NCBI GenBank assembly: GCA_051305935.1
Contig: JBPPMG010000239.1
Coordinates: 1-47,414, forward strand
Source: JACPDH01 sp051305935
GTDB taxonomy: Bacteria; Acidobacteriota; Thermoanaerobaculia; Gp7-AA8
Length of the DNA: 47,414 bases
Direction: 5' to 3'
Shown: positions 29,899 through 37,666 of the stretch, one piece after another
How the letters are laid out: each line of letters begins with the position of its first letter
Position numbering within the stretch: the first letter of the stretch is position 1
Program-made: the position numbers and the translations under genes
Notes under the pieces: model-generated
What the model was told of the DNA's origin: nothing
The model's database searches: none
The model's input: the letters and a program-made list of their open reading frames with translations, nothing else

Positions 29899-32838
29899 CT
29901 AGAACGTCTGGCCGATCCAGAAGGTCGAGATCGTGTCGTCGGAGAGCTCGTCGAGGTTCGTCCGCCTCGCGAAATCCCAGTGCAGCTCGAGCCCGAGAAA
30001 ATTCAGCGCGATCCCCCAGCCGACCGCGGCGACGCCGTTCTTGAGCTGCCCGTCTTCCCAGAACTTCCACTCCTCCTGCTCTTCGAAGTAAGCGCCTCCG
30101 ACGTCGAAGAAGACATGGGCCCGGATGTTGGAGAAGTTCAGGTTGATCGGCGTGTCGATCCGGTCGACGATCGGGAAGCGAAGCTCGAAGTTCGCGTAGA
30201 AGGCGCGCGACCCGACGAGGCTGTTGTAGTCGTAGCCTCGCAGCGTGTTGAGCCCTCCGAAGTAATAGAAGTTCGGGTTGTTTCCGTCGGAGAACGCGCC
30301 CCAGAAACGCGACGCGAGCAGGCTGCGCGCGGTGAGCTGCCGGTAGTTCCTCACGTCGAGGATGAGATCGGCCGAGTTCGTTCCCCCATCGTCCAGATCG
30401 TAGGCGTACTGCGTGATGACGTTGTAGCGCCTCCCGGAGATCGGGCCGAACGAGCGGAAGTGCGTGCTGTCACCCGAGAAGCTCGAAAACACGATCGGGT
30501 ATTCGTCGCTGAACTCGAGGAACCCCACTCCCGACGGGCTGCCGGGCGAGAGGACCGGATACGAGATGTCGCGCATGATGTATCCGCCGCCCCACTCGAT
30601 CCGTCGGTTGCGGTCGAACGGATAGCTCATGAACCCGATGAGCCCCGTCTGACTGTAGGCCTCCCGGTCCCGCACCACGTCCCCGGACTGGTCGACCACC
30701 GTGTAGTACTCGTTGTCGTCGAAGAAGCGAACGCCCCAGTTCGTTCGCTTGCGCGCGTCGAGATAGACGAAATCGAAGTTCGCGAAGGTCGACACCGAGT
30801 CGATCGACGCGAAAAAGCGCCGCCCTCCGAGCATGTCGCTCAACGAGATCACCGACCGCGAGACGAACGTCTGGTCGTCGGTGAAGCCGGCGTTGACCGA
30901 GACGTCGTCGACGAAGAGCCGGAACTTCCCTTCGTCCCTGATGTTCTCCTCGTCGATCGCGACCTCGACCGGGGGGATGAACGCCCCGCGGTCCGATTCG
31001 AGCAGCGGCGCCGTTGGAAGCACCTCCGACTCGATGACCTTGAACGGCTTCGACGTGTCGGTGATGTAGAGACTGTTCCGGCCCCTGTAGTACGAGCTGA
31101 AGACGAGCTTCTCGACACCCTTCTCACCGATGAACACCTGCGGCACCGTGCTGCCGCCGACGACATCGGTGTACTGCCACACCTCTCCCGACTCGAGATC
31201 CTTCGAGTAGATGTTGTACGCGGCGAATACCGTCGGATCGATCTTCAGCTCTTCTTCCGGTGACGCCTCGCCTCCGGGGTCCGCGACGGCGACCTTCACC
31301 GGCTCGTTGCGCCCCGTCTGCCGGTCGGACGCGAAGAAAACCCGCTTGCCGTCGGGTGAATAGACTGCGTCGATGTCGTTCCACTCACCCTTCGTGACCT
31401 GGTACCGGACCTTCGGATCGGTCAGGTCGAGGCGGAAGAGCTTCGCGAACCCCTCGACCACCGAGGAGTAGAGCAGCCATCGGCCGTCGGGAGAGAACGA
31501 GGGCGCCGCGTCGAAGAAATCGTCGTTCGTCACGTTCGAGATCTCGCCGCTCTCGAGGTCGTACAGGAAAATGTCGGCCTTGTTTCCCATGAATCCGTGG
31601 AACGCGATCTTCTTCCCGTCCGGGGAGAAGACAGGATTGAGCTGCTGCTCCACGATCATCCCCACGGAGCGCTCGAGCTTCGCGGTGACCGCGTTGACGA
31701 GCACGAGGTGGCGGCCCCGCTCCTTCTTCGCGAAGAAGGCGATCTGGTCGCCGTCCGGGCTGAACGCGAGGTCGCGCCCCATTACGGGCGCGGTCGTCAG
31801 GAACTGGCCGATGATGTACTCGTACTTCTCCGGCAGCCCCTTCGTGAGGTTGCGGATGAGCTCGCGCTTCGGCACGTTGAAGAGCGCGACATCGATGTCC
31901 TGCTTGTAAGTCGTCAGCGCGACGACGAGGTCGCCAGAGGGCGCGATCGCCGGGGAAGTCTCGGTGCTCCGCACACCACGCTGAACAGTGAACGGCTCGC
32001 CGTACTCCTCGGGCTCACCCTTCTCGATGAGCGTCGGAAGGAAACGCTTGCGGAGCCACGTGCGGAACTTGCGGTCGAACTCCTCGGGAGTCAGGTTGAA
32101 CGCGCGCTTGAGCGCGCGGTCGACCGAGGGCCCGAGCGCGTTGCGGTACTCCATCACGAAGTCGCGCACCCCCTCCTCTCCATACTCCAACTCGATGAAC
32201 TTGAAGACCGCGTGGCCGAACCGGTAGGCGAAGAAGCCTCCGAACCCGGAGCGTACGGAAGGGATCAAGTCGTTCACGACGGCGTCGCGAAGCACCATCC
32301 GGTCGTTCGTGTCCTCGTCCTCGGCCATGTACGAGGCAAGCCCTTCCATGAACCACGTCGGCGGCCGAGCGCGTACCGCGCGGTCGTAGCGCCCGCGGAA
32401 GAGGATCTCGTACTGGAAGATGTGCGTCAGCTCGTGCTTGATCAGCGCGTAGACTTTTTCGTCCGGCAGGTCGATCGGCAGCACCATCCGGTTGCGCACC
32501 GGCTCGGCGAACGCGCCGACACCTTCCGGAATGAAATTGAGCATCACGTTCGTCTGCTCGAACGCGGAGTGGGTGGCGTAGAAGATCAGCGGGATCCGCT
32601 TGGAGATCTGGAAGTTGAACTTCCGCGACAGCTCGTCGTAGGCGCTCTCGGAGAAGTTCACGACCTTCTGCAGCGACGCGCGCTCCTCTTCGTAGAAGTA
32701 GATCTCGAAGTGCGTCGACTGGTAGATCTGCCACTTGAAATCGTCGTAGACGATCTTGTTCTTGCCGAACGCCATCGCCGGAATCGGCGCGAGTAGCACA
32801 AACAGCACTGCCAGAAGCCGGGACGTCTGTCGGATCAC
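29899..32838 (-). CDS. Metalloprotease / TolB-like propeller / Omp85-type barrel fusion
   Basis: 979 aa from GTG at 32838 (G-rich ribosome binding site six bases upstream). Signal peptide 1-23. Residues 30-290 form a gluzincin-like peptidase domain with HELTHIFQYE (His135, Glu136, His139) and WFMEGLASY, giving the third ligand Glu165. Residues about 295-680 carry repeated FSPDG motifs (AFSPDGDQIAF, VFSPDGKKIAFHG, SFSPDGRWLLYSS, YSPDGKRVFFAS), a TolB/PD40 beta-propeller. Residues about 690-979 are strand-rich with GGLNTLRGYDYNSLVGSRAF and YANFELRFPI, the surface antigen D15/Omp85 barrel signature, and the last residue is Phe, as BAM substrates prefer. I infer an outer-membrane protein with a periplasmic protease and propeller. 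The barrel lacks obvious POTRA domains. Confidence 0.92.
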   Translation of the reverse strand: MIRQTSRLLAVLFVLLAPIPAMAFGKNKIVYDDFKWQIYQSTHFEIYFYEEERASLQKVVNFSESAYDELSRKFNFQISKRIPLIFYATHSAFEQTNVMLNFIPEGVGAFAEPVRNRMVLPIDLPDEKVYALIKHELTHIFQYEILFRGRYDRAVRARPPTWFMEGLASYMAEDEDTNDRMVLRDAVVNDLIPSVRSGFGGFFAYRFGHAVFKFIELEYGEEGVRDFVMEYRNALGPSVDRALKRAFNLTPEEFDRKFRTWLRKRFLPTLIEKGEPEEYGEPFTVQRGVRSTETSPAIAPSGDLVVALTTYKQDIDVALFNVPKRELIRNLTKGLPEKYEYIIGQFLTTAPVMGRDLAFSPDGDQIAFFAKKERGRHLVLVNAVTAKLERSVGMIVEQQLNPVFSPDGKKIAFHGFMGNKADIFLYDLESGEISNVTNDDFFDAAPSFSPDGRWLLYSSVVEGFAKLFRLDLTDPKVRYQVTKGEWNDIDAVYSPDGKRVFFASDRQTGRNEPVKVAVADPGGEASPEEELKIDPTVFAAYNIYSKDLESGEVWQYTDVVGGSTVPQVFIGEKGVEKLVFSSYYRGRNSLYITDTSKPFKVIESEVLPTAPLLESDRGAFIPPVEVAIDEENIRDEGKFRLFVDDVSVNAGFTDDQTFVSRSVISLSDMLGGRRFFASIDSVSTFANFDFVYLDARKRTNWGVRFFDDNEYYTVVDQSGDVVRDREAYSQTGLIGFMSYPFDRNRRIEWGGGYIMRDISYPVLSPGSPSGVGFLEFSDEYPIVFSSFSGDSTHFRSFGPISGRRYNVITQYAYDLDDGGTNSADLILDVRNYRQLTARSLLASRFWGAFSDGNNPNFYYFGGLNTLRGYDYNSLVGSRAFYANFELRFPIVDRIDTPINLNFSNIRAHVFFDVGGAYFEEQEEWKFWEDGQLKNGVAAVGWGIALNFLGLELHWDFARRTNLDELSDDTISTFWIGQTF

Positions 32839-32899
32839 GCGAGCCCCCCCGAAGCGCCTCGTCGAATCGCCAGTCTCCGCCCGCCCGCCTGCCGGCGGA

Positions 32900-33583
32900 T
32901 CAGTCGAACAGGTAGCGGGTCGACGTCGTTTCCTGCGAGATGAACATGCTGAGAATCTGCTTTTCCATCGAGCGCAGATTCTCGAAGAGCCCCATCAGCT
33001 CGTCGTAGTTGCGCCCGTCGAACTGCTTGAAGTCGCGGAAATTCTCCTCCGCGACCTTCTCTCCGGTGTCGCCGTCGAACACGACGAAGACGATGTCGAA
33101 CACGAAGCCGGTGCTCTCGACCAGGACCTGCCGGTAGTAGGTCCGCCCGTCGACGGGCGAGGTGTACTCCTCGGTCTTGTATCCCGCCTTGTCCTCGATG
33201 TCGAAGTCGATCGAACCGCTCATCACGTAGTCGGCTCCGCTCTTCGCGGCAACCGACTTCCAGAAATCGCGATTCGCCGCGAGCTCCTTCGTGTCCGAGG
33301 TCGGCAGATCCTCGCTCGAGGCGTCGATGATCTCGAGCTTCGTCTCCTTTTCGAGCTTCTTCTTCAGGTAGCGAGAAAACTCGCTCTGCACGTCGACTTT
33401 CGATGCGCGGTCCGCCCGGTCCTCGGCTGCGACGACGATGACGAAGGGCGCGATCGCGACGTGCGTCCCCTCGGAGATCGCGAACCGCGGTCTCACGGGA
33501 AGCGTGAGCGTCGCCTCGAAGACTCCCGCGAAGACGCTGACGGGGGCGAGCAGCGCGATTGCGACCGCAACGGCGCGCTTCAT
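32900..33583 (-). CDS. Periplasmic TolB-N/CsgG-like protein
   Basis: 227 aa from ATG at 33583. It has a signal peptide (AVAVAIALLAPVSVFAG, 4-20). The mature part shows VAIAPFVIVVAAEDRADRAS then VQSEFSRYLKKKLEKETKLE and SGADYVMSGSIDFDIEDKAG, the strand-helix-strand pattern of TolB N-terminal and CsgG-like domains that start with a small-protein-family style APF motif. Its ATG overlaps the upstream TPR gene's TGA by four bases. The next gene, encoding a TolB-like propeller fused to an Omp barrel, suggests the two act in one periplasmic assembly. The exact role is unknown. Confidence 0.82.
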   Translation of the reverse strand: MKRAVAVAIALLAPVSVFAGVFEATLTLPVRPRFAISEGTHVAIAPFVIVVAAEDRADRASKVDVQSEFSRYLKKKLEKETKLEIIDASSEDLPTSDTKELAANRDFWKSVAAKSGADYVMSGSIDFDIEDKAGYKTEEYTSPVDGRTYYRQVLVESTGFVFDIVFVVFDGDTGEKVAEENFRDFKQFDGRNYDELMGLFENLRSMEKQILSMFISQETTSTRYLFD

Positions 33584-34014
33584 GGCGTGCCCTCCTTCAC
33601 CGCGTCCAGAACCTTCGGCTCTCGCTTCTTGAACTTCGCGTAGAACTCCGAGAAGCGGCTGTAGTTCTTCTGGATGTACGGATTGGCGCGATCGACCTGC
33701 AGCGCCTTCAGGTACGACTCGCGCGCCTGCTCGAATTCGCCGGCGCTCTCGTAGGCGACACCGAGGTTGCTCAGCGCCATCGCGTTGTTCGGCTCGATCT
33801 GCACGGCCCGCTGGTAGCGGAACATCGCCTCGCGCCAGAGGCCCGCGCGCGCCGCTTTCGAGCCGATGCGGAGCTGTCCTTCGGCCGTCTTGAGATCGGC
33901 GCTGGTCGTTCCGCATCCGGAGAGCGCCGCGACGAGCGTACCCGCGGCAAGCAGCCTCGCGATGGAGCTCACGAGACCGACACGATGCATCGCTGCGTGA
34001 CGAATGGTTGTCAT
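33580..34014 (-). CDS. TPR lipoprotein
   Basis: 144 aa if started at ATG 34014; ATG 33990 is an alternative. It has a lipoprotein signal with lipobox ALSG-C (TLVAALSGCGTT), so it is anchored in the outer or inner membrane. At least two TPR units follow: AGLWREAMFRYQRAVQIEPN, NAMALSNLGVAYESAGEFEQ, ARESYLKALQVDRANPYIQK. The C-terminus is basic (FKKREPKVLDAVKEG). TPR lipoproteins often scaffold outer-membrane assembly. As first gene of the operon with a divergent promoter, it is expected to work with the TolB-like and protease-barrel proteins. Confidence 0.85.
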   Translation of the reverse strand: MTTIRHAAMHRVGLVSSIARLLAAGTLVAALSGCGTTSADLKTAEGQLRIGSKAARAGLWREAMFRYQRAVQIEPNNAMALSNLGVAYESAGEFEQARESYLKALQVDRANPYIQKNYSRFSEFYAKFKKREPKVLDAVKEGTP

Positions 34015-34035
34015 TGGATGAGCTCGCATTATAAT
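34008..34035 (+). promoter_or_regulatory. Promoter of dprA
   Basis: TTGTCA (34008-34013), 16-nt spacer, TATAAT (34030-34035). The predicted transcript start near 34042 leaves a leader of about 47 nt with no clear ribosome binding site before the GTG of dprA. Confidence 0.65.
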
Positions 34036-34057
34036 TACGCTCCACACACACCCTCAA
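34028..34057 (-). promoter_or_regulatory. Overlapping divergent promoter of the envelope operon
   Basis: On the minus strand TTGAGG (34057-34052), 18-nt spacer, TATAAT (34033-34028). It shares the palindrome ATTATAAT (34028-34035) with the dprA promoter, so the two promoters use one -10 element read on opposite strands. Confidence 0.5.
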
Positions 34058-34088
34058 CGGCTACGTTTCTCTCCTTCAACACAAACCC

Positions 34089-35183
34089 GTGAACAATTCG
34101 ACATCGTGGAGCCCCCGTGACTGGGTGCTTGCCTGGTCATTCAGCGAAAGTCTATCCAATCGACAGATACGTCTGCTCACCGACGCCGGACTTGCGTGCG
34201 ACGCAATCGCTCACGCATCCGACACCACTCTCTTCGAGACCGCGGAGATTCCCCCGGCGCTCGCGCGACTCGTCCGGACGGCTCCGCGCATTCCGCGGCT
34301 GCGCGAGAAGACCGCGCTCGTCGCGGGTCGGGTGACGACGCTCGTCGATCCCGATTACCCACTTCTCCTGCGACGAACGTCCGACCCGCCGGCACGGCTC
34401 TTCACGCTCGGCGACCGGGCGCTTCTCGGCACGCCAGCCGTCGCCGTCGTCGGCTCGCGCCGCGCCTCACCCTACGGAGTGAACGTCGCGAGCCGCGTCG
34501 CGCGCGAGCTCGCGACGGCGGGGATCACCGTGGTTTCGGGCCTCGCGACCGGCATCGACGCCGCCGCCCATCTCGCAGCGCTCGAGGCCGGAGGCCCGAC
34601 GATCGCCGTGCTCGGCACCGGGATCGACGTCGCCTACCCGCGCGGGAACCGCACGCTCCAGCAGCGCATCGCGGAGCACGGCCTCGTCCTCGCGGAGTTC
34701 GACGACGGCACGACTCCGCGCCCGCAGAACTTTCCCATCCGCAACCGCATCATCGCCGGCATCGCCCGTGGGGTCGTCGTCATCGAAGCGGGAGAACGGA
34801 GCGGCTCGCTCATCACCGCGCGCCTCGCGTCCGAGGAAGGGCGCGAGGTCTTCGCGGTGCCTGGCTCGGTCTTCTCTCCCGCGACGAGGGGGACGCACCG
34901 GCTCATCCAGGACGGCGCGAAGCTGCTGCACGACCTCGACGACCTCTACGACGAGCTCCCCGACCTGCGCCCGTCGCAATCGTCGACCAGCGCGCCCGCG
35001 CCGCCAGCCGAGCCTGCGCTCGCCGCGCTCTGGTCGCGCGTTCCGAGCGACGAGGCGATCCATCCCGATTCGCTCGTCGACGGCGACACCCCTCTTCCCC
35101 GCCTTCTCGAGCTGCTGCTCGCGCTCGAGATCGCAGGTCTCGTGAGAAGGGTCGGAGGAGGGCGCTACGTGAGGCGGGAGTGA
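34089..35183 (+). CDS. dprA: DNA-processing protein DprA
   Basis: 364 aa from GTG at 34089. DprA binds incoming single-stranded DNA during natural transformation and loads RecA. The Rossmann core has VAVVGSRRASPYG, VVSGLATGIDAAAHLAALEA, IAVLGTGIDVAYPRGNR, FPIRNRIIAGIARGVVVIEA and SGSLITARLASEEGREVFAV, all highly conserved in DprA. The N-terminal helical part (LSNRQIRLLTDAGLACDAIA) is SAM-like, and the C-terminal 70 residues are the DprA winged helix (LARDFLELLLALEIAGLVRR-like). It is the only competence gene in the window and stands alone, with its own promoter. Confidence 0.96.
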   Translation: MNNSTSWSPRDWVLAWSFSESLSNRQIRLLTDAGLACDAIAHASDTTLFETAEIPPALARLVRTAPRIPRLREKTALVAGRVTTLVDPDYPLLLRRTSDPPARLFTLGDRALLGTPAVAVVGSRRASPYGVNVASRVARELATAGITVVSGLATGIDAAAHLAALEAGGPTIAVLGTGIDVAYPRGNRTLQQRIAEHGLVLAEFDDGTTPRPQNFPIRNRIIAGIARGVVVIEAGERSGSLITARLASEEGREVFAVPGSVFSPATRGTHRLIQDGAKLLHDLDDLYDELPDLRPSQSSTSAPAPPAEPALAALWSRVPSDEAIHPDSLVDGDTPLPRLLELLLALEIAGLVRRVGGGRYVRRE

Positions 35184-35187
35184 AGGG

Positions 35188-35209
35188 GATTGCGGATTGC
35201 GAATTTCGG
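35188..35209. repeat. Short heptamer array after dprA stop
   Basis: GATTGCG twice (35188-35201) then AATTTCGG, starting five bases after the dprA TGA (35181-35183). It is a short relative of the GCGGAAT-type arrays at 40991. Confidence 0.6.
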
Positions 35210-35291
35210 CACCGTGCGGAGGCAGCGGCCCGCAGGGCGACATCCTCATTGATGCGAGCACGTGTCCCGTCATGCGCTGCACGCCCTCAGT

Positions 35292-35413
35292 GTCGTCCTG
35301 AGCGAAGCGAAGGACCTCTCAGGGTTCTACGCACTCGCAACAGGCCGGAAATCGAGGGGCTGAAGACTTCATCGGTAGAACCCTGAGAGGTCCTTCGCTT
35401 CGCTCAGGACGAC
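35292..35413. repeat. Perfect 39-nt inverted repeat
   Basis: Positions 35292-35330 and 35375-35413 are perfect reverse complements over 39 nt (left arm starts GTCGTCCTGAGCGAAG and ends CAGGGTTCTAC), with a 44-nt centre. The word TCCTGAGCGAAGCGAAGGA is a frequent interspersed repeat in bacteria. It lies between convergent ends of dprA and the YqjD-like gene and could terminate both. I see no gene between 35184 and 35513. Confidence 0.9.
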
Positions 35414-35513
35414 GAGCTCGCGGGTGTAGCGCAAGTCATCGACTGATTCGTAGCACGTTCCGGGCGACACGCCGCGCGCGGCGAGAAAAACAGCGTTCCG
35501 CGCTGACCCGCGA

Positions 35514-35864
35514 TCAGTCCCCCGAGATCCCTTCCTCGAGCTCTTCCGCGTCCAGTTCGCAAGCGACGCGGTCGGCCACTTGCTTCGCGACGACCGTCGC
35601 GACGCCGACGACGACGGAGAACTGGAGGATGCGCAGAAGCGGCCTGGGCAGCGCGTACCCGAGGACGATGCCGGACGCGACGCCTGCCGCGATGAGCTGC
35701 GGCGCGTTTTCTCCGGCAAGGCGGTTGAGATCGAGGTAATCGCGGAGCCTGTCGATGTCCCCGCGGACCTTTCGGTCGAGCGCGTCGACGCTGTCGGCGA
35801 CTCCCCTGCGTGCGCCGTCGATCGATGCCTTGATCGCGGTCCTCACTTCGTTCGTCGAGCTCAT
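35514..35864 (-). CDS. YqjD/DUF883-like membrane protein
   Basis: 116 aa. An N-terminal amphipathic helical stretch (EVRTAIKASIDGARRGVADS) with a following VDALDRKVRGDIDRLRDYLD is coiled-coil-like. It is followed by two hydrophobic segments (APQLIAAGVASGIVLGYALP; LLRILQFSVVVGVATVVAKQ). This resembles YqjD/ElaB/DUF883 or DUF3618 proteins, which bind ribosomes or the membrane in stationary phase in other bacteria. It overlaps the upstream holin-X-like gene by four bases, the same pairing as yqjE-yqjD in other genomes. The acidic tail DAEELEEGISGD is unremarkable. Confidence 0.7.
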   Translation of the reverse strand: MSSTNEVRTAIKASIDGARRGVADSVDALDRKVRGDIDRLRDYLDLNRLAGENAPQLIAAGVASGIVLGYALPRPLLRILQFSVVVGVATVVAKQVADRVACELDAEELEEGISGD

Positions 35865-36280
35865 GAGCGTCCTCCTCGTGACTGCGTCTTCGACGGTGGC
35901 AGGGCGGGAGACTTTGCTGAAGGCGTGCGCTCCGCGGGAGCCGGCGGCTCGGGAGCGAGCTTTCGCTTCGCGGCCGACGCGGTGAGCGCCGCCGCCACGA
36001 AGAGCACGACTGTCACGATCACCGCCGCCCAGCCACTGCCGACCAGCGGCGAGAGGAGAAGCATCATGGCGATCAGGACGAAGACGATTCCCGCGATGGC
36101 GAGAAACGCCGCGACGAGAAAGAGGGCGACTGCCGCGCCGGAGCGAGCGACCGTGTCGCGCACCTCCAGCTTCACGAGCGCGATCTCGCCGCGCACCAGC
36201 GTTGAGGCCAGCTTCGTGATGTCGCGCACGAGCTCGCCGATCGATGGCTCCCGGTGCTCTGTCTCGTCTCTCTCGGTCAT
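35861..36280 (-). CDS. Phage holin family (Holin-X / YqjE-like) membrane protein
   Basis: 139 aa. I choose the ATG at 36280 because GGCGGA sits six bases upstream; ATG 36286 is also possible. The pattern SIGELVRDITKLASTLVRGE then IALVKLEVRD, two TM segments (GAAVALFLVAAFLAIAGIVF; LSPLVGSGWAAVIVTVVLFV) and a basic Pro/Ala/Ser-rich tail is typical of the Actinobacterial Holin-X / YqjE family. Despite the name these are chromosomal inner-membrane proteins, not phage lysis genes. It overlaps the YqjD-like gene by ATGA and is divergent from queD. Confidence 0.85.
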   Translation of the reverse strand: MTERDETEHREPSIGELVRDITKLASTLVRGEIALVKLEVRDTVARSGAAVALFLVAAFLAIAGIVFVLIAMMLLLSPLVGSGWAAVIVTVVLFVAAALTASAAKRKLAPEPPAPAERTPSAKSPALPPSKTQSRGGRS

Positions 36281-36381
36281 GTGCATTCCGCCTGTGGAAT
36301 CGCGCATATCATAACGGAGTTATCGCGCAGTCGGGCGGCAGGCCCCACGCCCGGAACCACGATCGGAGTCCCCCTTTCATC

Positions 36382-36744
36382 ATGCAGGTCGAACTCGTCA
36401 AGGAATTCCGCTTCGAAGCGGCCCACTACCTCCCGAACGTCCCCGAGGGACACAAGTGCCGGAGGATGCACGGGCATTCGTTTCGCGGCGAAGTCGCGGT
36501 GCGCGGCGAGGTCGATCCCGCCACTGGCTGGCTCATCGATTTCGCCGACCTGCAGAAGCTCGTCCGCCCGATGGTCGAGCGGCTCGACCATTACACGCTG
36601 AACGAGATCCCCGGGCTCGAGAACCCCACCTCGGAGGTCCTCGCCGCCTGGCTCTGGAACGAGCTGAAGCCGAAGCTCCCGATCCTCGAGCGAATCACGA
36701 TCGAGGAGACCTGCACGTCGCGCTGCCACTATTTCGGAGGATAG
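36382..36744 (+). CDS. queD: 6-carboxytetrahydropterin synthase QueD
   Basis: 120 aa, the usual length. It converts dihydroneopterin triphosphate to 6-carboxytetrahydropterin, the first dedicated step to queuosine and other deazapurines. Zinc ligands are His15 (AAHYL) and His30, His32 (MHGHS); the catalytic Cys26 sits in KCRRMHGHSF. The DFADLQKLV and LDHYTLNEIPGLENPTSEVL segments are diagnostic of the 6-PTPS family. The frame continues upstream, but the ATG at 36382 is the family start. With QueF at 6863 it indicates queuosine synthesis; the two genes are about 29 kb apart. Confidence 0.95.
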   Translation: MQVELVKEFRFEAAHYLPNVPEGHKCRRMHGHSFRGEVAVRGEVDPATGWLIDFADLQKLVRPMVERLDHYTLNEIPGLENPTSEVLAAWLWNELKPKLPILERITIEETCTSRCHYFGG

Positions 36745-36765
36745 TCTCCGAAGGAGCGGGGCTCG

Positions 36766-37497
36766 TCATTCTCCCGAACTGCGTTCGCGTTTGTCGGGCC
36801 GCACCACGACCTTCGAAAAATACGCTTCCGTGCCGGGCCCGATCCAGAGCGCGACACCACCCGCCACAGGGCCAAGCTTTAGATCGTTGACGATCAGCGC
36901 GGGTTGCGTCGCGCCGTTGACGTAAAGACGCGCCTTCACGCCCGAGACTTCGATTTTCACCCTCGTCCATGCTCCCGGCACGAGATCGGCGTACGACTCG
37001 TACACTCCGGGCTGCTCCTTTCGCAGCCTGTGCCACGGGAAACCGGGATGCGAGATGTACTGCGTGGAGTGATTCCGTCGCAGCTGATCATCGGCGCGAC
37101 CGTTCGTCGGGCGGAGGTAAATGCACTCGAACCGGCTCGCATCGGGCGACACGCGGAAGGCGAGGCCGACGAACCCGCGCGCTCCGTCGCCTGCGCCAGC
37201 CTCCGGCAAGCCTGCCAGCTCCACCTCGATCACTCCGTCTTCGAAGTCGGACCCCGGGAGGATCGCGACCGAGTGCCCATCACTACCCCGAGCCTGCGCT
37301 GCGTCGGGCGCAGGAGTCTCGGTGAGCCTGACCGCCGGTCGTCCGTCGTACACGGCGGCCTCGGCCGCGACATTTCGGAGCAGCAGTCCCGAGGCGGACT
37401 TCAGAAGGTACGTGCGTTCGCCGCCGGCCGCCAATGCAGCGCAGGGCGCCAGGATCATGATGCCGGTTGAAATCAGGACCGCCTGAAGCCTGCGCAT
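36766..37497 (-). CDS. Secreted LamG/DUF1080-like protein
   Basis: 243 aa from ATG at 37497 with AAGGAG eight bases upstream. Signal peptide 1-23 (AVLISTGIMILAPCAALAAG). The mature part has the concanavalin-like pattern of DUF1080/3-keto-disaccharide hydrolase and LamG domains: SVAILPGSDFEDGVIEVELA, GFVGLAFRVSPDASRFECIY, then YLRPTNGRADDQLRRNHSTQ, VPGAWTRVKIEVSGVKARLY and a C-terminal YFSKVVVRPD strand. Such proteins bind or cleave sugars outside the cytoplasm; whether this one is an enzyme is unclear. It ends 21 nt from the convergent queD stop. Confidence 0.85.
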   Translation of the reverse strand: MRRLQAVLISTGIMILAPCAALAAGGERTYLLKSASGLLLRNVAAEAAVYDGRPAVRLTETPAPDAAQARGSDGHSVAILPGSDFEDGVIEVELAGLPEAGAGDGARGFVGLAFRVSPDASRFECIYLRPTNGRADDQLRRNHSTQYISHPGFPWHRLRKEQPGVYESYADLVPGAWTRVKIEVSGVKARLYVNGATQPALIVNDLKLGPVAGGVALWIGPGTEAYFSKVVVRPDKRERSSGE

Positions 37498-37541
37498 ACG
37501 TGACTCCTTCGACGACTCTTCTGCACTTTCCCAACAGAATT

Positions 37542-37555
37542 GCTGTGGATACAGC
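37542..37555. promoter_or_regulatory. Small dyad between divergent genes
   Basis: GCTGT-GGAT-ACAGC is a 5-bp inverted repeat in the gap between the secreted DUF1080-like gene and the small ORF at 37667. It could be an operator, but no regulator or strong promoter supports it. Confidence 0.25.
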
Positions 37556-37666
37556 GTAAAGCGGCGTCTCCGGACGACCCGTGAAGTAACCGCAAACGTT
37601 CGAGCGGCTGCGATTGAGCGGCGTTCCAGAGCCCAATGCTGATAGAGTCCCGGAAGGAGGTTCTCC

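Noticed and set aside
29980..32796. Two long plus-strand frames opposite the fusion protein
   Set aside because: Arg/Val/Asp-rich shadow frames; the minus-strand gene has clear domains, signal peptide and motifs.
35861..36280. Prophage lysis module suggested by the holin-family name
   Set aside because: Holin-X/YqjE proteins are ordinary chromosomal membrane proteins; no endolysin or phage gene is near.
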